64,000 nt of DNA from Streptomyces sp. NBC_01571 (GTDB taxonomy: Bacteria; Actinomycetota; Actinomycetes; Streptomycetales; Streptomycetaceae), in contig NZ_JAPEPZ010000001.1 in assembly GCF_026339875.1 (NCBI RefSeq), positions 8,804,001 to 8,868,000 on the forward strand. Direction: 5' to 3'. The translations under genes and the position numbers were made by a program. The notes under the pieces are model-generated. The model searched no databases. It was not told where the DNA came from and saw nothing but the letters and a program-made list of their open reading frames with translations. This document shows, piece by piece, positions 44,887-53,191 of the stretch (position 1 is its first letter; every line of letters begins with the position of its first letter).

Positions 44887-46488
44887 ATGCACGGGACGTC
44901 ACCGAGCGGTGAGCCGACGCGGTCCGGACCGCCGGCCGACGAGGACACGGGGGATCAGACGCGGGGCGGCGGTCGGGGGACGCGCCAAAGACCCGCCGGC
45001 GCGGGTCCACGGCCCGGGCCGACGACGGGCGACGGAACACCGACGGGCGACGGGGTACCGCCGGGCCATGGGATACCGCCAGGCCATGGGACACCGCCGG
45101 GCCATGGGATCGCGACGGGCCGCGAGACATTGACGGGCCGCGAGGTACCGACGGGCCGCGAGGTGCCAGCGGGCCACGAGACACCGTTGAGCCATGAGGT
45201 CCCGCGCCGCGAGAACGCCGTGACCGGCCTCGCGCCGGTCTGGTCGCGGGACTTCGCGCTGTTCTTCGTCGCACGGGCCCTCGCCCGGCTCGGCGACACG
45301 ATGCTCCCGGTGGCCCTCGCCGCCGGACTGCTCCAGCACGGCTACGGCGCGGGAGCGATCGGCCTCGCGATGGCCGCGTCCGCCGCCCCGTTCGCGGGGC
45401 TGGTGGTCTTCGGCGGGGTCATCGCCGACCGGTTCAGCACACGCAAGCTGATGATCGGGGCCGACCTCGTTCGACTGGTCACCCAGGCCCTCGCCGCGGG
45501 GTTCTTCTTCGCCGGCCATGTGGTCCTCTGGCAGATCTGCGCGATCGGCGCGGTCAACGGCGCGGCCGGAGCCGTCTTCCAGCCGGGCGTCGCCAGTACG
45601 GTGCCGCGCCTGGCGGCCGACGTCCAGGGGGCGAACGGCGCGATCCGGATCGCCGAGTCCGCCGCGCAGCTCGCGGGCCCCGCCCTCGCGGGGCTGCTGG
45701 TCGCGTTCTCCTCGGCGGGCGGCGTCTTCGCGGCGCACGCGGCGACGTACGCGCTGAGCGCCCTGTGCCTGCTCCTGCTCCGCCTCCCGCCGGCCGCGCC
45801 CGGGAGCCGGCCGCACGGCGGCAGCTTCCGGGGCGATCTCGTCGTGGGCTGGCGGGAGTTCAGGGCGAGGACCTGGCTGTGGGGGGTCATCGTCATCTGG
45901 TGCGTGTACATGCTCTTCATCTCGGGTCCCACCGTCCCCCTGGTGGCCACGGAAGTGGTCCGGCAGCACGGCGCGAGCGCCTACGGTCTGGTCAACTCCG
46001 CGCTCGGTGCCGGCACCGTGGTCGGTGGCCTGCTGGCCCTGCGGCTGCGCCCCCGACACATGCTGCGGGCCGGCTCGATCGCCCTGTTCGCCTTCGCCTG
46101 CTTCCCCGCCTCCGTCGGTGCGGGCCTCGGAGTCCCGGCCATGTCGGCCGGAGCGGCGGTCGCGGGCGCCGGCATGTCGTTCTGGGGCGTGATGTGGGCG
46201 ACCAGTGTGCAGACCCAGGTCGCCCCCGACGTCCTCAACCGCATCCACGCCTACGACGTCGCGGGTTCCCTGGCGATGATGCCCTTCGGCCAGGCGCTGG
46301 CGGGGCCGGCCGCGACAGTCCTCGGCGCCGACACCGTCCTCCTCGTGGCCGGCGCGATGACGTTGGCCGTCTGCACGTCCCTGCTCCTGGTGCCCGCCAT
46401 CCGGAACCTGCTGCGCGTCGACCCGTCCGTGTCCCTGCCGCGTACGGCCCCCGCCATGCGTCGACCGGCGCGACGCGCCGACCGCTGA
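44887..46488 (+). CDS. MFS transporter with repeat-bearing N-terminal extension
   Basis: A 12-span major facilitator resembling EntS/macrolide-efflux transporters. The membrane part begins at WSRDFALFFVARALARLGDT, and the MFS loop motif is ADRFSTRKLMI. The first 110 residues are hydrophilic and contain ten copies of a hexapeptide such as PGHGIP. That stretch is encoded by an 18-bp minisatellite. A start at GTG 45220 would leave out the repeat and give a normal-length transporter of 422 residues. Neither start has a strong ribosome site, so the true N-terminus is open. Confidence 0.82.
   Translation: MHGTSPSGEPTRSGPPADEDTGDQTRGGGRGTRQRPAGAGPRPGPTTGDGTPTGDGVPPGHGIPPGHGTPPGHGIATGRETLTGREVPTGREVPAGHETPLSHEVPRRENAVTGLAPVWSRDFALFFVARALARLGDTMLPVALAAGLLQHGYGAGAIGLAMAASAAPFAGLVVFGGVIADRFSTRKLMIGADLVRLVTQALAAGFFFAGHVVLWQICAIGAVNGAAGAVFQPGVASTVPRLAADVQGANGAIRIAESAAQLAGPALAGLLVAFSSAGGVFAAHAATYALSALCLLLLRLPPAAPGSRPHGGSFRGDLVVGWREFRARTWLWGVIVIWCVYMLFISGPTVPLVATEVVRQHGASAYGLVNSALGAGTVVGGLLALRLRPRHMLRAGSIALFAFACFPASVGAGLGVPAMSAGAAVAGAGMSFWGVMWATSVQTQVAPDVLNRIHAYDVAGSLAMMPFGQALAGPAATVLGADTVLLVAGAMTLAVCTSLLLVPAIRNLLRVDPSVSLPRTAPAMRRPARRADR
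45025..45204 (+). repeat. 18-bp minisatellite, ten units
   Basis: Ten 18-bp units run in the MFS frame and encode TGDGTP, TGDGVP, PGHGIP, PGHGTP, PGHGIA, TGRETL, TGREVP, TGREVP, AGHETP and LSHEVP. Units 3 to 5 are nearly identical at DNA level (CCGGGCCATGGGATACCG). The array is either in the N-terminal tail or in the leader of the transporter gene. Confidence 0.9.
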
Positions 46489-46810
46489 GCCGGCCGAAGC
46501 GAAGCCCCGCGGCCCGGCCCCGGTCGCCCGGGGCGCCGTTGTCACCTGCCCAGGTCACCCGAGCCGCCGGTCACACGAACCCGAGGCGTCCAGGGCCCCG
46601 GTCGCGCACAGCCCGAGGCGTCCAGCCCGCCGGTGCCGTATGACAGGGGATCAACCGGGCCACCGGAGACCCCTGACCCCTGACCCGGAGGCGCCCGACG
46701 GCGCCCGAGCCGCCGGTCACACTCGACTCGCGCCCCCGGGCCGCCGGTGACCCGTGACCCGGAGGCGCCCGGCGTGCTGGTCACGCACTACCGGGCGCCT
46801 GAGCCGCCGG
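46489..46810. repeat. Repeat-rich convergent intergenic region
   Basis: The sequence GAGCCGCCGGTCACAC occurs at 46561, 46707 and 46801. The last two copies extend to about 57 bp of near identity (46707-46763 and 46801-46858), giving a 94-bp period. CCCGAGGCGTCCAG also occurs twice (46580 and 46612). The last repeat runs into the 3' end of the transketolase gene. Confidence 0.8.
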
Positions 46811-47785
46811 TCACACTCGACGCGCGCCCCCCGGGCCGCCGGTGACCCGTGACCCGGGGTGCGGAGCCGTCGGTCGGGCGTCACCCGGGGCGCGCAGGAA
46901 GCCGCCGATCCGCTCGCGCAGCGACCCCGCGTCGAGCCCGTGCGCGGCCAGGTGCTCGTCGACGGTTCCGTACTTGCGCAGCTCGCGGCGGCCGACGCCG
47001 AGGCCGAGCACGCGGTGGGGTACGTCGGCGAGCGCGTCGCCCGCGGCGGCCGTGGACGTGCCCGCCAGGAAGGGCTCGACGAGGACGACGTCGGTGCCCG
47101 CCGCCTCCGTGGCGTGCCGCAGCCCCGCCGCGTCGAACGGCCGGACGGTGGTGGCGTACAGCACGGTGACGTCGAGCCCCTCCGTCGCGTCGAGCACCGC
47201 GTCGAGCATCGGCCCCACGGCGACGACCACCCCGCCGCGTCCTTCGCGGACCGTGCGCAGCCGTACGCCGTCGACGGGGCGGCCCTGCGCGTTGGACTGC
47301 GTCGACAGCCGCACGTACACCTTGTCGTCGCCGGCGGCGACCGCGTGCCGCAGCAGGGCCTCGGCCTCGTCGGGGTGCCCCGGCACATGCACGGTCCAGC
47401 CGTCCAGGGTGTCGAGCAGCGCCACGTCGCCGGGTGCCATGTGGGTGAAGCCCCCGGCGGGCCAGTCGAAGGACGCGGCGGCGCTCACCAGCACCGCACC
47501 CACGTCCTGGTGACCGAGGTCGAGCTTCACCTGTTCGAAGGGACGCTCGACGAGAAAGCTGGCGAAGGTGTGCACGACGGGCCTCAGCCCGGTGAGGGCC
47601 AGGCCCGCGCCCGCTCCGACGAGGAGCTGTTCGCGGATCCCGACGTTGATCACCCGCTCCGGATGCCTGGCCCGGGCGTCCGCGAAGCCGTCCATGCCGA
47701 TCTCGGCCAGGACGACCGCGACCCGGGGGTCCTCGTCGAGCAGCTCGGAGACGACGGGGGCGAAACGGTCACGCATGGTGTCCAT
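46811..47785 (-). CDS. Transketolase-like protein, C-terminal (pyrimidine-binding) subunit
   Basis: A 324-residue protein corresponding to the C-terminal half of transketolase. It has DGFADARARHPERVINVGIR with the catalytic Glu region EQ, then FASFLVERPFEQVKLDLGHQ, and a C-terminal domain ending FLRAPG. It works with the N-terminal half encoded upstream. The last 25 residues, including RVTGGPGGARRV, are encoded by the neighbouring repeats. The true family end is probably near residue 300. Sugar substrate unknown. Confidence 0.87.
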   Translation of the reverse strand: MDTMRDRFAPVVSELLDEDPRVAVVLAEIGMDGFADARARHPERVINVGIREQLLVGAGAGLALTGLRPVVHTFASFLVERPFEQVKLDLGHQDVGAVLVSAAASFDWPAGGFTHMAPGDVALLDTLDGWTVHVPGHPDEAEALLRHAVAAGDDKVYVRLSTQSNAQGRPVDGVRLRTVREGRGGVVVAVGPMLDAVLDATEGLDVTVLYATTVRPFDAAGLRHATEAAGTDVVLVEPFLAGTSTAAAGDALADVPHRVLGLGVGRRELRKYGTVDEHLAAHGLDAGSLRERIGGFLRAPGDARPTAPHPGSRVTGGPGGARRV

Positions 47786-47884
47786 GGGGTGGTCCTTTCG
47801 GCGACGTGCGGGATGAACCGGTGGGGACGGTCCCGGTGGTGAGGGGACCGGCGGTGACGGGACGGCTACGCGCGGAGTGGCCGC

Positions 47885-48586
47885 TCAGGCGAGCTTCGGC
47901 TCGACCCGGGCGACGACGACGTGCGGCCGGCCCGGATGGGGCGCGGTGAACGACGCGTACAGCGACTCGTGGTCACGGCCGTCGACGGTCAGGGCGGACC
48001 AGCCCGCCGCCTCGAACCGGGCGGCGATGCCACCGGGCCGGGCATGACTGGCCGAGGAGTTGTCGATCACGACGGTGTGCAGCCGGTCGAGCCCGGCCGG
48101 ACCGGCGTACGCGATCGCCTCGTGATTGCTGCCCTCGTCCAGCTCCGCGTCGCCGGTCAGCACCCAGACACGCGGCTCGTCGAGCCCCTGCGCACGCAGG
48201 CCCAGTGCGGTGCCGACGGCGATCGGCAGCCCGTGCCCGAGCGAGCCGCTGCCGATCTCGGCGCCCGGGACCAGCACCCGGTCCGGGTGGTGCCCGAGCG
48301 GCGAGTCGTACGAGCCGAAACCCGGCAGCCAGTCGACGGGCAGGAAACCCTTGGCCGCCAGCACCGCGTAGTACGCCATCGGCCCGTGCCCCTTGGAGAG
48401 CAGGAACCGGTCCCGCTCCGGATCGTCCAGCCGCTCGGGCGTGATCCGCAGCACCCGGTCGTAGAGCACCCACAGCGCGTCCAGCGTGGACGTCGCCGCC
48501 GGTCCGTGCTTCTCGTCGCCGGTCATCAGGCCCATCAGCCGGGGCAGGTCCGGGTAGCCGTGGTCGCGTTCCGTCGTGATCGTCAT
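47885..48586 (-). CDS. Transketolase-like protein, N-terminal (TPP-binding) subunit
   Basis: A 233-residue protein corresponding to the N-terminal half of transketolase. The thiamine-diphosphate motif is TGDAELDEGSNHEAIAYA, with FLLSKGHGPMAYYAVLAAKG and GSGSLGHGLPIAVG. The start is ATG 48586; an upstream extension of the frame would run into the tRNA. It is 99 bp before the C-terminal subunit, as in other split transketolases. Confidence 0.87.
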   Translation of the reverse strand: MTITTERDHGYPDLPRLMGLMTGDEKHGPAATSTLDALWVLYDRVLRITPERLDDPERDRFLLSKGHGPMAYYAVLAAKGFLPVDWLPGFGSYDSPLGHHPDRVLVPGAEIGSGSLGHGLPIAVGTALGLRAQGLDEPRVWVLTGDAELDEGSNHEAIAYAGPAGLDRLHTVVIDNSSASHARPGGIAARFEAAGWSALTVDGRDHESLYASFTAPHPGRPHVVVARVEPKLA

Positions 48587-48740
48587 GGTGACGATCGTGC
48601 AACCTCGACCAAGCTTCAGGTCAAGCGGCGAGCTGGAGGTTCCGTCGGCCCCGAAGAAAGGGGTGCGCGACCACGGGTGGGAGTGCGGTATTGTTTCGGT
48701 GCACGTTCGGCCAGGGGGAAACCCCAGGTCAGGCGGGCAA

Positions 48741-48814
<74 letters not shown>

Positions 48815-48832
48815 CTTTTGAAGTCGTGGCTC

Positions 48833-48877
48833 GGAGGCCGTCTTCTCAGCGATGAGAAGGCGGCCTCCGGGCTTTTT
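48833..48877 (+). terminator. Terminator of tRNA-Pro
   Basis: GGAGGCCGTCTTCTCA (48833-48848) pairs with 48853-48868 with one G-T wobble and a 4-nt loop. A TTTTT run follows at 48873-48877. Confidence 0.9.
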
Positions 48878-49223
48878 GGCGTCCACTCCGGGCACCGGTC
48901 CACGAAAGCGACAGAGCTTCCTTTTCGGATATCACCCCTTGATGCGGGATAGGGGGACCGATTGCGGAAGGAATCCTGTCCGGCCGGAGGGTGCATGAGG
49001 CAACTGACCAGTCGTCAATGTTCGCAAGTGCTCCCCATATTGACGGTCCGTCATGACTTGGGGCGATGATACGATCGCCGCACTTGCCGAGCGGGCTACG
49101 GGCACAGAACGACTTTTCCGGCCAGCAGTACGGCCCGGGCGGTAATCCCTGCGCAGTGGGCTGTGGGCCCGCCGTGCTGACGGGAATTCAGTAGCTGGCT
49201 GCCAGTCGCTTGAAGAGAGTCTT
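48878..49223 (+). promoter_or_regulatory. Promoter region of conservon 2 with two dyads
   Basis: About 345 bp with lower GC than average and no gene. It carries TGACGG-T-CCGTCA at 49041-49053, a perfect dyad that begins inside a TTGACG -35-like hexamer. It also carries GGCGAT-GATACG-ATCGCC at 49062-49079. Both may bind regulators of the conservon operon. Confidence 0.5.
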
Positions 49224-50393
49224 ATGACGCAATACATACAGGACCCGGCTCTCTGGGCTCTTATCGCTGGGACTCCGCTTGCAGCTGTCGCCATTACTCG
49301 TGGACAGCGGGCGGCGCGTAGTTTAAAGCAGGAGAATCAAGGGCTCAGGGATCATTACGCTGAGCTCGAGAATCAATATTCGGCCTCGGTGAAAAAGGCT
49401 CAGGAGCAAGCCGAAGAAGCAACGAGAACGGCGCTCAAGTCGGCGATGCGAACCCTTCAGGGTCTCGCCGCCGAACAGCAGCTCGCTATTTCAAAACTGC
49501 AGACTAAGTACGGCGAGTCGCTCATTCTCCAGGATCTCCTGGAAATCGACCACATGAACTCGCAGTTCGGGCGGCGCGCGCAGTCCATCGCGGTTCTCTG
49601 TGAAGGCTGGCTGGGACGGCAGCGCGATATCGCCTCCGTCTACGACGTGGTCCGCAGCGCGCAGGGCAGGATCCGTCACTTCCAGCGGGTCGAGATTCTC
49701 TCGCAGGTCGACTTCGCGGTCACCAGCCGGGCTGTCGAACCGGTGGCACTGGCTCTCGCCGAGCTTCTCGACAATGCCACCAGCTATTCCGCACCGGAAT
49801 CCACGGTCGAAATCAACGTCCGCGCCGTGCCCAAGGGTATCTGCATCGTCGTCGACGACGCCGGTGTCGGCATGAACGAGGAGGAGAAGACCAGGGCGGC
49901 GAAACTCCTGTCGAGCGAGCGGGCCTCGGGAGTCTCCGGGCTCGGCAATCCTCCGCAGTTCGGCTTCGCGGTGATCGGTGTGCTCTGCGAGCGCTACGGC
50001 TTCACGGTGTCCGTCGACTCCACCTCCCCCTACGGGGGTGTGCGGGCCGTGGTGCTGCTGCCGGACGAGCTGCTCACCAGCATGCCGGAACCAAAGGAGC
50101 GGGCGCAGACCGTGAGCACTGTTCCCTCGCTGAACCCGAGCGGTCCGGAACCCGTCGTGGCCGCGTCCACGACCGCCGACGGACTGCCCAAGCGCCGCCG
50201 CAGGCGGGCCATGGCCATCGTGCCGCAGAGTTCCGACACCGCGAGCGCGCCGGTCCGCTCCGAGGAGGAGACCGCCTCGATCATGGGCGCCTTCCAGCGC
50301 GGCACCCAGACCGGCCGAGCCGCGCACCCGGACCCCGCGGGCCGGACGAGCAACGCACATGAGGCAAGCAGCGAAGGGCATGAGGTTTCGTGA
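49224..50393 (+). CDS. cvnA: Conservon 2 CvnA: sensor-kinase-like ATPase
   Basis: A 389-residue protein with one N-terminal hydrophobic segment (ALWALIAGTPLAAVAI), a coiled-coil-like stretch (residues 30-110), ILQDLLEIDHMNSQFGRRAQ as the dimerisation helix, and an ATPase domain with N box ELLDNATSYSAPES and G box DDAGVGMNEEEK. The tail from 290 on is polar. Much shorter than the CvnA of conservon 1. Codon use near the start is less GC-biased than downstream. It overlaps cvnB by 4 bp. Confidence 0.88.
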   Translation: MTQYIQDPALWALIAGTPLAAVAITRGQRAARSLKQENQGLRDHYAELENQYSASVKKAQEQAEEATRTALKSAMRTLQGLAAEQQLAISKLQTKYGESLILQDLLEIDHMNSQFGRRAQSIAVLCEGWLGRQRDIASVYDVVRSAQGRIRHFQRVEILSQVDFAVTSRAVEPVALALAELLDNATSYSAPESTVEINVRAVPKGICIVVDDAGVGMNEEEKTRAAKLLSSERASGVSGLGNPPQFGFAVIGVLCERYGFTVSVDSTSPYGGVRAVVLLPDELLTSMPEPKERAQTVSTVPSLNPSGPEPVVAASTTADGLPKRRRRRAMAIVPQSSDTASAPVRSEEETASIMGAFQRGTQTGRAAHPDPAGRTSNAHEASSEGHEVS

Positions 50394-50791
50394 ACAACGA
50401 TCTGTCATGGATGCTTGACGGCGTCCTGGAGATTCCCGGCGCTCTGCACGCGGTTCTGGTCTCCGCCGACGGGCTCCTGATGGCCTCCTCCAAGGGGGTC
50501 GGCAGGGACCACGCGGACACCGTCGCCGCCGCGATGAGCGGCGTGCAGTCGTTGAGCCGCTCGATCGGGTTCTTCTGCGACGGGACCGACCTGAAGTGGC
50601 GCCAGACGCTGGTCGAGTTCGACGGCGGCTGGGTCTTCCTGATCTCCGCCGGTGACGGCGCCTACCTCGCGGTCTCGGCCTCCACCGACATCGACATGGC
50701 GGACATCACCTTCCGTATGCAGCAGTTGGTCGGACAGCTGGGCAAGGCGCTGACGACCCCGCCGCGCGAGAACATCGGCGCACGCCCGTGA
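50390..50791 (+). CDS. cvnB: Conservon 2 CvnB: roadblock/LC7 protein
   Basis: A 133-residue roadblock/LC7 protein (WMLDGVLEIPGALHAVLVSA, GVQSLSRSIGFF). The start is GTG 50390 and both ends overlap neighbours by 4 bp. It should contact the GTPase CvnD. Confidence 0.9.
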   Translation: MNNDLSWMLDGVLEIPGALHAVLVSADGLLMASSKGVGRDHADTVAAAMSGVQSLSRSIGFFCDGTDLKWRQTLVEFDGGWVFLISAGDGAYLAVSASTDIDMADITFRMQQLVGQLGKALTTPPRENIGARP

Positions 50792-51165
50792 CCGACTCCG
50801 ACAAGCAGGAGCCCGAGGCCGCGGAGTTAGTGCGGCCGTATGTCATCACCAACGGCCGGGATCTCCCCGAGGGCGACCAGTTCTCGCTGATCACACTGGT
50901 CACGGCCGCCGCCGACCACCCCCAGCGGCGGACCCGGCTCTCTCCCGAGGAACAGAGCCTCCTGGAGATGTGCTCCGGCGGTTATCTCTCGGTCGCCGAG
51001 ATCGCCGGACACATGCGCCTGCCCATGGGCGTGGTGAAGATCCTTCTCAACGCCCTGGCCGAGGGCGGTTACCTCATCACGCGTGCGCCGGTGGCGCGCG
51101 CCCGCCTGGTCGACGAGCAGATACTTCAGGAGGTGCTGGATGGTCTCCGGGCCCGTTTTGGATGA
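50788..51165 (+). CDS. cvnC: Conservon 2 CvnC: DUF742 protein
   Basis: A 125-residue DUF742 protein (AELVRPYVITNGRDLPEGDQ, then a winged-helix part VAEIAGHMRLPMGVVKILLN). Its last 26 bp overlap cvnD. Confidence 0.9.
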   Translation: MTDSDKQEPEAAELVRPYVITNGRDLPEGDQFSLITLVTAAADHPQRRTRLSPEEQSLLEMCSGGYLSVAEIAGHMRLPMGVVKILLNALAEGGYLITRAPVARARLVDEQILQEVLDGLRARFG

Positions 51166-51733
51166 GAAGGCGTACGTCCGCGGCGGAGCGGCGCAGACCG
51201 CCGTGAAGATCCTGATCGTCGGGCACTTCGCGGTCGGCAAGACCACCTTCGTCGGGACGATGTCCGAGATTCCTCCGCTGTCCACGGAGGAGACGATGAC
51301 GCAGGCCGGCGAGGAGATCGACGACCTCAAGGGCGTCCGCGGCAAGACCACCACCACGGTCGCCATGGACTTCGGACGCCTGACGATCAGCGATCACGTC
51401 GTGCTGTACCTGTTCGGCACGCCGGGACAGCAGCGGTTCGTGCAGATGTGGGAGGACATGGCGCGCGGCGCGCTCGGCGCGCTGGTGCTGGTCGACCCCG
51501 AGCGGCTGGCGGACTCCTTCGCCGTCATCGACCTGATCGAGCAGTACGGACTGGCCTACGCCATCGCCGTCAACCGCTTCGACGGTACGCCGATGCGTGA
51601 GGAGCACGCCCTGCGCGAGGCCCTGGACCTGCTGCCCGACACGCCGGTCGTCACCTGCGACGCGCGTGACGAGACTTCGTCGGCCAGCGCTCTGATCACC
51701 CTCGTTCACTATCTGCAGGACCGTGCCCGCTAG
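51140..51733 (+). CDS. cvnD: Conservon 2 CvnD: small GTP-binding protein
   Basis: A 197-residue Ras-like GTPase with P-loop GHFAVGKTTF and switch II LFGTPGQQRF. The usual NKxD motif reads NRFD. ATG 51140 is preceded by AGGAGGTGCTGG inside cvnC; the longer frame to 51083 is not needed. The P450 gene follows after 8 bp. Confidence 0.9.
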   Translation: MVSGPVLDEKAYVRGGAAQTAVKILIVGHFAVGKTTFVGTMSEIPPLSTEETMTQAGEEIDDLKGVRGKTTTTVAMDFGRLTISDHVVLYLFGTPGQQRFVQMWEDMARGALGALVLVDPERLADSFAVIDLIEQYGLAYAIAVNRFDGTPMREEHALREALDLLPDTPVVTCDARDETSSASALITLVHYLQDRAR

Positions 51734-51741
51734 GAGCGACA

Positions 51742-53088
51742 ATGAACACTGATTCCACCGTTCCCGTGCCCCCACCCGGGTGCCCGGCTCACGCCACGGG
51801 TGAGCCGGTGCCGCTGCACGGGCCGGAGTTCGCGGCCGATCCGCAGGCCTATTACGAGTACATGCGTCACTACGGGCCGACCGCGCCGGTCGAACTCGCC
51901 CCGGGTGTCGAGGCGACCCTGGTCACGGATTACTCGGCGGCGCTCCAACTGCTCCAGAACGCGGGTTCCTTCCGAAAGGACTCGCGACGCTGGCGCGACT
52001 TCAACGACGGCGTGATCAGCCCGGACAGCCCGGTCCTTCCGCTTCTCGTGTACCGGCCCAACTGCATGTTCAGTGACGGCGCGGAACACATGCGGCTGCG
52101 GCAGGCCGTCACGGACAGTTTCGCGCGCGTCGATTCGCACTGGCTGAGCCAGAGTGCCGAGCGGGTCTCGAACTACCTCATCGCACAGTTCAGTACGCGT
52201 GGCTCGGCCGATCTGCTCAACGACTACGCCAAGTTGTTGCCGCTCTTCGTCTTCAACGAACTCTTCGGCTGTCCCGCCGAGATCGGTGACCGCGTTCTTT
52301 TCGGTATATCCGGCATCTTCGACGGCGTGAACGCCGAGAAGGCGAACGAGGTGCTGTCCCAGGCGGTGGGCGAACTGGTGGCCCTCAAGCGGTCGCGCCC
52401 CGGCGACGACGTCACCTCCTGGCTGATGCAGCATCAGGCGGGCCTGACCAACGAGGAGATGGCGCATCAGCTCGTCCTCCTCCTGGGCGCGGGCGCCGAA
52501 CCGCTGCGCAACCTCATCTCGAACACCCTGCACCTGCTGCTCACCGACGACCGTTACGCGGCGGGCGGGTTGATCGAGGAGGCGATCGACACCACGCTGT
52601 GGAAGAACCCGCCCATGGCCAACTACGCACCGCACTACCCGGCGGCCGACATGGAGTTCGCCGGACAGAAGCTGGCGGCCGGTGATCTGGTCCTGGTCAG
52701 CTTCGCGGCGGCCAACACCGACCCGGCGCTCGCCGCGTCCCGCCACGCCTCCAGCAACCGGTCCCACCTGGCGTGGAGTGCCGGCCCGCACGCCTGCCCG
52801 GCGAAGGACCCGGCCCGGCTCATCACCGTGGCGGCCATCGAGAACCTCTTCAACCGGCTGCCCGATGTCGAACTGGCGGTCCCCGAGGACAGTTTGACCT
52901 GGCGCCCAGGCCCCTTCAACCGGGCCCTGGCCGCGCTGCCGGCCCGTTTCCACCCGGTACGGGCGGTACGGCAGCCGGATGCGCAGCAACAGCCGCAGGC
53001 CGCGGCGCGGAGCGAGCAGGGCGGCGCACCGGGTCGGCAGGACCGCGGTGGTCTGTGGAGTTCGTTCCTTTCCTGGTGGAAGGCGTGA
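51742..53088 (+). CDS. cvnE: Conservon 2 cytochrome P450, CYP157-like, no EXXR motif
   Basis: A 448-residue P450. The heme cysteine is C352 in SAGPHACPAKDPAR, a divergent form of the FGxGxHxCxG loop. In the K helix the usual ExxR is absent; the segment reads IEEAIDTTLWKNPP, with D283-T-T-L-W287. CYP157 proteins of Streptomyces conservons are known for lacking EXXR, with ExSLW there instead. The I-helix region LVLLLGAGAEPLRN also lacks the normal acid-Thr pair. It may thus be a sensor or structural partner of the conservon rather than a normal monooxygenase. It is the last gene of the unit. Confidence 0.88.
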   Translation: MNTDSTVPVPPPGCPAHATGEPVPLHGPEFAADPQAYYEYMRHYGPTAPVELAPGVEATLVTDYSAALQLLQNAGSFRKDSRRWRDFNDGVISPDSPVLPLLVYRPNCMFSDGAEHMRLRQAVTDSFARVDSHWLSQSAERVSNYLIAQFSTRGSADLLNDYAKLLPLFVFNELFGCPAEIGDRVLFGISGIFDGVNAEKANEVLSQAVGELVALKRSRPGDDVTSWLMQHQAGLTNEEMAHQLVLLLGAGAEPLRNLISNTLHLLLTDDRYAAGGLIEEAIDTTLWKNPPMANYAPHYPAADMEFAGQKLAAGDLVLVSFAAANTDPALAASRHASSNRSHLAWSAGPHACPAKDPARLITVAAIENLFNRLPDVELAVPEDSLTWRPGPFNRALAALPARFHPVRAVRQPDAQQQPQAAARSEQGGAPGRQDRGGLWSSFLSWWKA

Positions 53089-53162
53089 TCTACGCAACAG
53101 TCGGCAACATCCACGCACAGCATGAACTTTCAACCGTGGGGGTAGGGAAGAGCGCGGCATCC

Positions 53163-53188
53163 GTGTTGTAACACAAGTTAAAGGAGGT
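53163..53188 (+). promoter_or_regulatory. Dyad and perfect Shine-Dalgarno ahead of the leader ORF
   Basis: GTGTT-GT-AACAC (53163-53174) is a perfect small dyad in an AT-rich stretch. It is followed by AAAGGAGGT (53180-53188), the best match to the 16S anti-SD in the window, 3 nt before the GTG at 53192. Confidence 0.6.
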
Positions 53189-53191
53189 GTC

